From NCBI GenBank assembly GCA_001797935.1, contig MGQT01000100.1:19248-34421 (forward strand): a stretch of DNA of 15,174 nucleotides, written 5' to 3'. Both the position numbers and the translations under genes were made by a program. Below are positions 6,945-12,571 of this stretch, one piece after another. Under the pieces are notes generated by a model. The model worked only from the letters and a program-made list of their open reading frames with translations. It searched no databases and was not told the DNA's origin. The stretch is from Deltaproteobacteria bacterium RBG_16_54_18. GTDB lineage: Bacteria > Desulfobacterota > B13-G15 > RBG-16-54-18. How positions within the stretch are numbered: the stretch's first letter is position 1; each line of letters begins with the position of its first letter.

Positions 6945-8224
6945 CTTTCATTCCCCTTAATCAATTGATCCCGTACCGCTCCCACGGTAAAAAAAGATCC
7001 CGTAACGACGATTATATCATCCTTGTCTGCCATCGCCTGCGCGTACGCTACCCCCTCCCCAACATCTTCAATTACCTTGACCTCATCACAGTACCGCCGA
7101 GCAATTTCAGCTAATGCCTGAGCGGACATCGCACGGGGATGAGGAGGGCTTGTGGCAATGAGCAGATCTGCTAACGGGGCCAATTCTGCCAGGATGGCCA
7201 CCACCTCCTTATCCGCCATTACTCCCATTACCATATAAAGACGGCGATAGTCAAATTCTTCCTGCAGGCATCTTTTCAATGACTTGGCGGCAGCAGGATT
7301 ATGGGCGCCGTCGAGGATGACGTGAGGCATGGAGTGGACGACTTCCAATCTCCCGGGCCAGCGCACCGTGGCAAGTCCCTGGTACAGGGACTCCCGTTTT
7401 ACCCGAAATCCTGCCTCAACGAACACCTCCAGGACCTCCAAGGCTATGGCGGCATTTGCTATCTGATAGAAGCCGGCAAGCCCTATTGTGATATCCTTAT
7501 ATATCCAGGCCCGGCCATGGAAGGTAAGGGTATGGGGGGCGGTTTGAACCCCGCGAAAATCTCTCCCCAGCAACAAGAGCGGTACCTTCTTTGCCCGGCA
7601 TACCTCCTCCAGGACCGCGATGACCTCTGGTTGGGTGGCGCCGCTGATAAGAGGGACACCCGGTTTCACGATCCCCGCCTTTTCACGGGCAATATCCTCG
7701 AGCTGCTCGCCGAGGATTTCGCAATGATCCCGGTCGATCGTGGTGACGACGGTTACGAGGGGGTCAACGACATTCGTAGAGTCCAGTCTTCCCCCGAGCC
7801 CTACCTCGACGATGGCAAAATCCACCTTTTGCAGAGAGAGGTAGTACATGGCGATGGCGGTGGTAAAGTCAAAAAAAGTGAACCGGCTGGGGATGCTGTT
7901 CTCAACAACCCTCCGGCACAGCAGTTCGGTCAGCCATGCTACCTCTTCCCAAGGTATTGGGACACCGTTTACCAGAATTCTCTCGGCGAACGACACCAGG
8001 TGCGGGGAGGTATAGAGCCCCACGCGGTATCCCTCTTCCTGTAAGACAGAGGCGACCATGGCGCCGACCGATCCCTTGCCGTTGGTCCCTCCCACATGGA
8101 TCACCTTCAGGCCGCGGTGAGGATCTCCCAAGACCTGTAAGAGACGGTGGATGTTCTCCAGGCCGAAGACCATCCCGAATCTCTCCAGGCTATAGAGATA
8201 TGCCAGCGCCTCGTGCTGATTCAT
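6941..8224 (-). CDS. folC: Bifunctional folylpolyglutamate synthase/dihydrofolate synthase (FolC)
   Basis: FolC adds glutamate to dihydropteroate and to folates with ATP, making and retaining active folate cofactors in the cytoplasm. The 427 residues match the family length. Seen are the P-loop HVGGTNGKGS (residues 43-52), LYTSPHLVSFAERI (substrate loop), VEVGLGGRLDSTN with the metal-binding residues, TTIDRDHCEILG, REKAGIVKPGVP, the Mur-ligase motif LDGAHNPAAA in the C-terminal domain, and a final VVTGSFFTVG strand. The upstream sequence is pyrimidine-rich (CCCCTTCTCCT just before the ATG) and has no recognisable ribosome-binding site, so translation may depend on coupling to accD, whose stop is 31 bases away. 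lptD overlaps its end by 4 bases. Confidence 0.93.
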   Translation of the reverse strand: MNQHEALAYLYSLERFGMVFGLENIHRLLQVLGDPHRGLKVIHVGGTNGKGSVGAMVASVLQEEGYRVGLYTSPHLVSFAERILVNGVPIPWEEVAWLTELLCRRVVENSIPSRFTFFDFTTAIAMYYLSLQKVDFAIVEVGLGGRLDSTNVVDPLVTVVTTIDRDHCEILGEQLEDIAREKAGIVKPGVPLISGATQPEVIAVLEEVCRAKKVPLLLLGRDFRGVQTAPHTLTFHGRAWIYKDITIGLAGFYQIANAAIALEVLEVFVEAGFRVKRESLYQGLATVRWPGRLEVVHSMPHVILDGAHNPAAAKSLKRCLQEEFDYRRLYMVMGVMADKEVVAILAELAPLADLLIATSPPHPRAMSAQALAEIARRYCDEVKVIEDVGEGVAYAQAMADKDDIIVVTGSFFTVGAVRDQLIKGNER

Positions 8225-8255
8225 AGGAGAAGGGGCAACGAAGAGAGAGGAATGC

Positions 8256-9086
8256 CTACTGATACAGGAAGCCTAATAACTTTCCCAATGTCGCTTTCAA
8301 GGTCCTCCTCCCGACGATGAGATCGATCACGCCGTGCTGGAGGAGGTACTCCGCCCTCTGAAAACCAGGAGGGAGATCGGCCTTAATGGTCGCTTTGATA
8401 ACGCGGGGACCGGCGAACCCTATCATGGCCCCGGGTTCAGCGACGATGACGTCGCCCAACATCCCAAAGCTCGCGGTTACCCCGCCGAGCGTAGGATCCG
8501 TCAGGACGGAGATATACGGCAATCGTTCCCGACGCAAGAGGGATAAGGCGGCGCTGGTCTTGGCCATCTGCATGAGGGAGAAGATACCCTCCTGCATCCG
8601 CGCGCCGCCGGACGACGTAAAAATAATTGCGGCCATTTTTTCATCGATGGCCTTCTCAACCATCCGGGCAATTTTTTCCCCCACGACGGAGCCCAGGCTC
8701 CCCCCTAAAAAGTCGAAATCAAATACTCCCACCATGGCCGGCAGCCGATTGATCTCGCACCTGCCCGTGATAAAGGCATCCCGTAATCCCGTCTTTTGCT
8801 GCGCCTCGGCGATCCTCTCGGAATACTTTTTGAGATCACGGAACATGAGAGAATCGACCGGCGCCAACGTGCTGTCAAATTCCGTAAAGGTTCCTTCGTC
8901 CGCGACAACGGCAATTCTCTCCTGCGCCTTGATGGGAAAATGATAGTTGCATTTGGGGCACACGCTGAAATTGCGTTCGAGCTCTTTCTTGTAGATGATC
9001 TCCTGACAGGCATTGCATTTTGACCACAAGACATCTGCCGACTTGTCCGCTTGCGATGGCGTTTCTTTTTTCTTAAACCACGTCAT
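8256..9086 (-). CDS. accD: Acetyl-CoA carboxylase carboxyltransferase subunit beta (AccD)
   Basis: AccD pairs with AccA to move the carboxyl group from carboxybiotin to acetyl-CoA, giving malonyl-CoA for fatty-acid synthesis. The 276-residue product starts MTWFKKK and carries the four-cysteine zinc ribbon typical of bacterial AccD (Cys24, Cys27, Cys43, Cys46). The carboxyltransferase core follows: FDFDFLGGSLGSVVGEK, FTSSGGARMQEG (oxyanion/acyl-CoA site), DPTLGGVTASFGMLGDV and AGPRVIKATIKADLPPGFQ. The ATG at 9086 is chosen because AAGGG lies 8 bases before it; a GTG at 9095 would add three residues and lie too close to that site. accA is not in the window. The neighbour folC follows after 31 bases. 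Confidence 0.95.
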   Translation of the reverse strand: MTWFKKKETPSQADKSADVLWSKCNACQEIIYKKELERNFSVCPKCNYHFPIKAQERIAVVADEGTFTEFDSTLAPVDSLMFRDLKKYSERIAEAQQKTGLRDAFITGRCEINRLPAMVGVFDFDFLGGSLGSVVGEKIARMVEKAIDEKMAAIIFTSSGGARMQEGIFSLMQMAKTSAALSLLRRERLPYISVLTDPTLGGVTASFGMLGDVIVAEPGAMIGFAGPRVIKATIKADLPPGFQRAEYLLQHGVIDLIVGRRTLKATLGKLLGFLYQ

Positions 9087-9100
9087 TGAACACACCCTTT

Positions 9101-9868
9101 TTAAAATGTAATTTCTTGCCCCTGCGCGAGGATCGCAATCCTGTCCTGTCGTAAGGTTCCGATCTCTTCCTCAATCGTCTTGAGATATTGAGGTTTCATG
9201 TGAAAAACGAAAACCGGACACCGTTTTTCCTTTAATTTTTCCAGCTCGCGAACCATCGTGGCGGGCGTCAGATGCCCGCAGAGGTTCGCCAACTCTTGCA
9301 GCTTGTTGGGAAACGAACACTCGATAAAAACGGCAACCACATCCTCGAGGGTATTGCATACCTCCCAGATATGTTCGGTTGGCCCCGTATCCCCCGTATA
9401 TACGATGTGGCCGTGGTCGCTTCGTATGATATAGCCGACTGCCTCTATATTATGATCGACCCGCTCCGCCCGTACGCTTATCCCCTTTGTTACGGGGTGA
9501 AATATCCCTTCCTCGATCGCCTCGAGTTCGAGGAGATGGCCGTCCCGATGGGGGAGAGAGGTAAAGTCCGGACAGATGCTCCCATTGATAAAGTGCCGCT
9601 TGAGGAGCTGCAGGATTGCTTTCGTGCTATATATCCGTAACCCCCCTGCCGCTTCTTCAAAAAGATTGTTCGCCAAAAAAAAGATATCTTTTATATGATC
9701 AAGGTGCGAATGGGTGACAAATATCTCGCGAATACCCAGCTGTTCCTCCAACGAAAGGGATGAAACAATGGCCCCCGCATCCAACAACACAGATCCCTCC
9801 AGCAAAAAACCGCAACTCTTAAAATGGAGGAATTCAGTGCCATAACACCCTAATACCTTCATCCTCAT
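9101..9868 (-). CDS. MBL-fold hydrolase, class II cyclic-nucleotide phosphodiesterase-like
   Basis: The 255-residue protein has a metallo-beta-lactamase fold: an N-terminal strand MRMKVLGCYGTEF, LLEGSVLLDAG, then the metal motif THSHLDH (His53, His55, Asp57, His58), YTGDTG with the bridging Asp, GHLTP and FHMKP for the remaining ligands. The arrangement and the opening residues resemble class II 3',5'-cyclic-nucleotide phosphodiesterases (PDE1 type) annotated in Geobacter relatives, so cAMP or another cyclic nucleotide is a possible substrate; an RNase Z-like or other phosphodiesterase role cannot be excluded. The ATG at 9868 is supported by AGGGGAG 8 bases upstream; the frame stays open upstream to 10060 but that extension is AT-rich and not part of the fold. 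It is the first gene of the accD-folC-lptD-rfb run, 14 bases before accD. Confidence 0.8.
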   Translation of the reverse strand: MRMKVLGCYGTEFLHFKSCGFLLEGSVLLDAGAIVSSLSLEEQLGIREIFVTHSHLDHIKDIFFLANNLFEEAAGGLRIYSTKAILQLLKRHFINGSICPDFTSLPHRDGHLLELEAIEEGIFHPVTKGISVRAERVDHNIEAVGYIIRSDHGHIVYTGDTGPTEHIWEVCNTLEDVVAVFIECSFPNKLQELANLCGHLTPATMVRELEKLKEKRCPVFVFHMKPQYLKTIEEEIGTLRQDRIAILAQGQEITF

Positions 9869-9911
9869 ACAATCCGCTCCCCTGATGAGGGCTTTATACA
9901 AGCGAACCTCA

Positions 9912-9939
9912 AAAATAGCAGAATTGAGGGATATGTCAA
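9912..9939 (-). promoter_or_regulatory. Possible promoter for the MBL-accD-folC-lptD-rfbACB unit
   Basis: On the minus strand TTGACA (9939-9934), a perfect -35 hexamer, is followed after 16 bases by TATTTT (9917-9912), which matches 4 of 6 of the -10. It lies about 45 bases before the start at 9868. A second TTGACA at 9976-9971 has no -10 at the right distance. The surrounding DNA (about 9970-10015) is strongly AT-rich. Confidence 0.45.
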
Positions 9940-10069
9940 CCGATTTTTGGAACGCGATCCGACGAGATTTTGTCAAGAATAGATTAACATCATGGTATAA
10001 TTTATAATATAGAAAAACCTTGCTACCTGCTGCAGCACAGTTCTTAAAAAAGACGTGCAAGGCATCACG

Positions 10070-10094
10070 AAAAGGCTGCGGAAGGCGCTTTCCG
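10070..10094 (-). terminator. Weak possible terminator after argC
   Basis: A 5-bp stem CGGAA/TTCCG (10079-10083 with 10090-10094, loop 6) lies 12 bases after the argC stop on the minus strand. It is followed after a few bases by a short TTTT run (10073-10070). The stem is short, so termination would be partial at best. Confidence 0.25.
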
Positions 10095-10106
10095 GCGAGG
10101 TCAGAG

Positions 10107-11141
10107 TTACGGAGCGAGCGGTATCTGCGTTAAGCCCTCGGTCTCGCTAAAACCGCTCATGATGTTCATGTTCTGAACGGCCTGGCCTGCGGCCCCTTTG
10201 ACCAGGTTGTCGATAGCGGAGATGGCGATCAGCTGACCTGAGGTATCATCCACCATTAACCCCAGATCACAATAATTGGACCCCCGCACCTCCCGCGTGG
10301 AAGGAAAGGTCCCGGCATGGCAGAGACGTATGAACGGCTCCGTGCCGTAGCGGCGTTGGTACACCCCAGCCGCCTCTACCGTTGAAATGGCGCCAACAGG
10401 GCGGGCATAGATGGTGGACAGAATCCCCCTATTGATCGGGATAAGATGCGGGACGAACAAGGCAGTAACAGGACTCCCCGCACACGCGCTGAGCTCTTGC
10501 GCTATCTCCGGGGCGTGGCGGTGTTGCGCCACTTTATAGGCCTGTAACCCCTCTGCCGCCTCACAAAAGAGATTGGTAAAGGCCGGGCTCCTCCCTGCCC
10601 CGCTCACCCCCGACTTGGCATCGATGACGATGCCGGACGGCGCGATCAACCCCGCCTCCAAAAGCGGTGCCAGGGCGAGTATGCTACTCGTCGGATAGCA
10701 CCCCGGATTGGCCACTAACTGGGCCTTTTTTATTTTCTCTCGGTATAGTTCCGTGAGCCCATAGACCGCCTCTGATAAGAGCTCCGGGCAGGAGTGTTTC
10801 CCGTACCAGCGTTCATACAGGGCCGCGTCCTTGAGGCGGAAGTCGGCGCTGAGATCCACGACCCGCTTTCCCTTCTTGATGCACTGAGCCACCACGTCCA
10901 TCGACGTCCCATGGGGTAGGGCCGTGAAGATAAAGTCCGCCTCCCGGGCTATTTCTTCTACGGAAAGCTTGCGGAAACTGAGATCGCTGACGCCCCGGAA
11001 GGAAGGGAATATCGCACCGATGGCCGAGCCGGCGAATCGCTCCGAGGTTGCGCACGTGACCTCAACGTTCGGATGACGGATCAGGATTCGCAGCAGCTCC
11101 TGGCCTGTGTAGCCGCTGGCGCCGACAATTGCTACTTTCAT
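10107..11141 (-). CDS. argC: N-acetyl-gamma-glutamyl-phosphate reductase (ArgC)
   Basis: ArgC reduces N-acetylglutamyl-phosphate to the semialdehyde with NADPH, the third step of arginine synthesis. The 344-residue protein is of full length for the non-fused bacterial type. It has the NADP-binding loop VGASGYTGQELLRIL (residues 6-20), TALPHGTS, VDLSADFRL, the active-site segment NPGCYPT with catalytic Cys148, KSGVSGAGR, the HRHAPE segment (His207/His209 region), and VPHLIPINRGI. The ATG at 11141 is preceded by GGGAG at 7 bases. The position downstream of rplM-rpsI is shared with Geobacter-type genomes. Other arg genes are absent here. A strong terminator after rpsI separates it from the ribosomal operon, so it needs its own promoter, which I could not place with confidence. 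Confidence 0.95.
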   Translation of the reverse strand: MKVAIVGASGYTGQELLRILIRHPNVEVTCATSERFAGSAIGAIFPSFRGVSDLSFRKLSVEEIAREADFIFTALPHGTSMDVVAQCIKKGKRVVDLSADFRLKDAALYERWYGKHSCPELLSEAVYGLTELYREKIKKAQLVANPGCYPTSSILALAPLLEAGLIAPSGIVIDAKSGVSGAGRSPAFTNLFCEAAEGLQAYKVAQHRHAPEIAQELSACAGSPVTALFVPHLIPINRGILSTIYARPVGAISTVEAAGVYQRRYGTEPFIRLCHAGTFPSTREVRGSNYCDLGLMVDDTSGQLIAISAIDNLVKGAAGQAVQNMNIMSGFSETEGLTQIPLAP

Positions 11142-11209
11142 CGTTCATCTCCCATTGGCGATTCTTATCGTGTGTGTTGCTCTTCCCGTGTCGGCCCCCT
11201 ACTCCTGCT

Positions 11210-11230
11210 CCTTAAATTTTAAGTTTAAGG
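11210..11230. repeat. AT-rich inverted repeat upstream of argC
   Basis: CCTTAAA (11210-11216) and TTTAAGG (11224-11230) form 7-bp perfect arms around a 7-base centre. It sits about 70 bases before the argC start, in the region where the promoter should lie, so it could be an operator or a hairpin. It does not look like the E. coli ARG box. Confidence 0.4.
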
Positions 11231-11261
11231 TCCCGCCCTACTTTACAAGAGAATCTGAACG

Positions 11262-11330
11262 GCGGGATGTCGCTCCCGCTCTTCAATATAAAAGATAAGG
11301 ATTGCGGGATCCCCAAGCGGGAAAAGCGAC
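11262..11330. repeat. Inverted repeat with 12-bp arms, rpsI-argC gap
   Basis: GTCGCTCCCGCT (11269-11280) is complementary to AGCGGGAAAAGCGAC (11316-11330), except for a 3-base bulge in the right arm. A smaller local hairpin, GCGGGA with TCCCGC (11262-11267 and 11274-11279), competes with the left arm. No run of T follows on either strand, so it is not an intrinsic terminator. Confidence 0.5.
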
Positions 11331-11342
11331 AAAAACAGCCGG

Positions 11343-11517
11343 AGCCGAAGGTGGCCCCTTGGCCAGTGGCCCTTTGGCCAGATGTGTCAATTTACGACAT
11401 CCCCTCTATAGAGGTATATAGAATAGAATGGTTGGGGATCGTCAAGTGACACATTCGGATATCTGAATGATGGGGTGCCCCAACGCGACAGATCTGGCCG
11501 AGGGACCACCTTCAGCC
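11343..11517. repeat. Nested imperfect inverted repeat, about 175 bp
   Basis: The outer arms 11343-11365 and 11495-11517 match at 19 of 23 positions when one is reverse-complemented, and all four differences are transitions; three of them would pair as G-U in a minus-strand RNA. A second arm pair, 11382-11404 with 11434-11454 (ATGTGTCA against TGACACAT, then TCCCC against GGGGA), lies inside. The centre holds the perfect palindrome CCTCTATAGAGG (11403-11414). The left arm is partly duplicated in tandem: GTGGCCCCTTGGCCA (11351-11365) and GTGGCCCTTTGGCCA (11366-11380). Further palindromes lie at 11452-11469 and 11471-11482. No gene is seen. It may be a miniature mobile element or a structured RNA upstream of argC. 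Confidence 0.6.
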
Positions 11518-11573
11518 GCAATGCTTATCTTTATAATGGAGAGTGGGAGGTACGCTACGGGTTCGGGTGAAAC

Positions 11574-11597
11574 AAAAAAGGGGAGGTTAACCTCCCC
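11574..11597 (-). terminator. Intrinsic terminator of the rplM-rpsI operon
   Basis: A perfect 18-base palindrome GGGGAGGTTAACCTCCCC (11580-11597) is followed on the minus strand by TTTTTT (11579-11574). It begins 12 bases after the rpsI stop codon. GC-rich arms plus the T run make a strong rho-independent terminator. Confidence 0.9.
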
Positions 11598-11609
11598 TGA
11601 TCGGTCAAC

Positions 11610-12002
11610 CTATCGTTTGGAGTACTGGAAGCGTGCCCGTGCCCCCCGCTGCCCGTATTTCTTTCTCTCCTTTTTCCTCGGATCGCGGGTGATAAACCCG
11701 GCCTTCTTCAAGATCTCCCGAAATTTATCATTGTACAATAACAGGGCCTTGGAGATACCGTGTTTGACCGCACCTGCTTGGCCGGAGATCCCTCCCCCCT
11801 TGACGTTGGCAAAGACATCGAACTGACCTACGGTCTTGGTCAGTTCAAAGGGGTGTACTACAGTCATCCTCAGGGACTCCCGGGGAAAATAATTTTCAAA
11901 GGATCGCTTATTGATCTCTATGGTGCCTTCTCCGGGCTTGAGCCACACCCGGGCCACGGTCGTCTTTCTCTTTCCCGTTGCGTAATATCTATCTTCTGCC
12001 AT
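11610..12002 (-). CDS. rpsI: 30S ribosomal protein S9
   Basis: The 130-residue product is the exact usual length of bacterial S9. Marks are YYATGKRKTTVARVWL at the N-terminus, GTIEINKRSFENYFPRE, FDVFANVKGGGISGQAGAV, and the basic tail RKKERKKYGQRGARARFQY ending in SKR, whose C-terminal residues reach the P-site tRNA. The ATG at 12002 is chosen because GAGG lies 5 bases before it; a GTG two codons upstream overlaps that site. The gene follows rplM after 44 bases in the conserved L13-S9 operon and is closed by a strong terminator. Confidence 0.97.
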   Translation of the reverse strand: MAEDRYYATGKRKTTVARVWLKPGEGTIEINKRSFENYFPRESLRMTVVHPFELTKTVGQFDVFANVKGGGISGQAGAVKHGISKALLLYNDKFREILKKAGFITRDPRKKERKKYGQRGARARFQYSKR

Positions 12003-12046
12003 TATCACCTCTTGGTATGAAGGAACCCCTTGTATCTCCCGGTACC

Positions 12047-12475
12047 TTATACAGAAATTTGTTTCGGTTGCTGCGCCTCATGCTCGTGCGCCGGACCCGC
12101 ATAGACCTTTAACTTCTTGAATATTTTACTCCCTAACTTATTCTTCGGCAGCATCCCCCTGACCGCGCGCCTCAACAATTCTTCCGGCCTTTTGGCAAGA
12201 AGCTTTTCGGCGGTGACGGCCTTTAACCCCCCCGGGTAACCCGAGTGATGGTAATAGACCTTTCCCGCCAGCTTGTTGCCGGTAAGTCTGATCTTTTCCG
12301 CGTTCACGACAATCACGAAATCGCCCGTATCCACATGGGGACTGAAGATCGCCTTTTCCTTGCCCCGTAAGATATTCGCTATTTTAACGGCGACTCTCCC
12401 CAAGACCCTGTCCTGGGCATCGATGAGATACCACCCTTTTGTCACATCCTCTTTTCTCGCATGAACGGTCTTCAT
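12047..12475 (-). CDS. rplM: 50S ribosomal protein L13
   Basis: L13 is an early-assembly protein of the large ribosomal subunit. The 142-residue product has the same length as E. coli L13 and aligns throughout: WYLIDAQDRVLGRVAVKIA, FSPHVDTGDFVIVVNAEK, LTGNKLAGKVYYHHSGYPGG, RRAVRGMLPKNKLG and FKKLKVYAGPAHEHEAQQP. Two ATGs are possible; the inner one at 12475 (MKTVHARKE) is preferred because AGGGG lies 8 bases before it, while the ATG at 12481 would be only 2 bases from that site. It is the first gene of the rplM-rpsI operon and has its own promoter in the 96-bp gap after the LpoA-like gene. Confidence 0.97.
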   Translation of the reverse strand: MKTVHARKEDVTKGWYLIDAQDRVLGRVAVKIANILRGKEKAIFSPHVDTGDFVIVVNAEKIRLTGNKLAGKVYYHHSGYPGGLKAVTAEKLLAKRPEELLRRAVRGMLPKNKLGSKIFKKLKVYAGPAHEHEAQQPKQISV

Positions 12476-12509
12476 TTCCATAACCCCTTCTTACTAATTG
12501 GAAACGCTA

Positions 12510-12538
12510 TATGTAATACATACATGACCTTTTGTCAA
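12510..12538 (-). promoter_or_regulatory. Probable promoter of rplM-rpsI, with overlapping small palindrome
   Basis: On the minus strand, a perfect -35 TTGACA (12538-12533) is followed after 17 bases by TACATA (12515-12510), a weak -10. The palindrome ATGTAATACAT (12511-12521) overlaps this -10 and could be an operator site or chance in AT-rich DNA. Confidence 0.5.
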
Positions 12539-12571
12539 CCTCAAAAATCGCTCCTCCGGGCGCAAAAAAAA

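Noticed and set aside
7301..8044. A 247-codon open frame on the plus strand across folC
   Set aside because: It lies antisense to well-conserved FolC motifs and the translation has no domain-like pattern.
9869..10060. N-terminal extension of the MBL-fold protein to 10060
   Set aside because: The extra 64 residues are AT-rich, lie before the normal first strand of the fold and cover the likely promoter; the ATG at 9868 has a good ribosome-binding site.
11142..11609. A tRNA or small protein gene in the rpsI-argC gap
   Set aside because: No cloverleaf with anticodon and T-loop consensus was found, and short open frames here have no ribosome-binding site or recognisable product.
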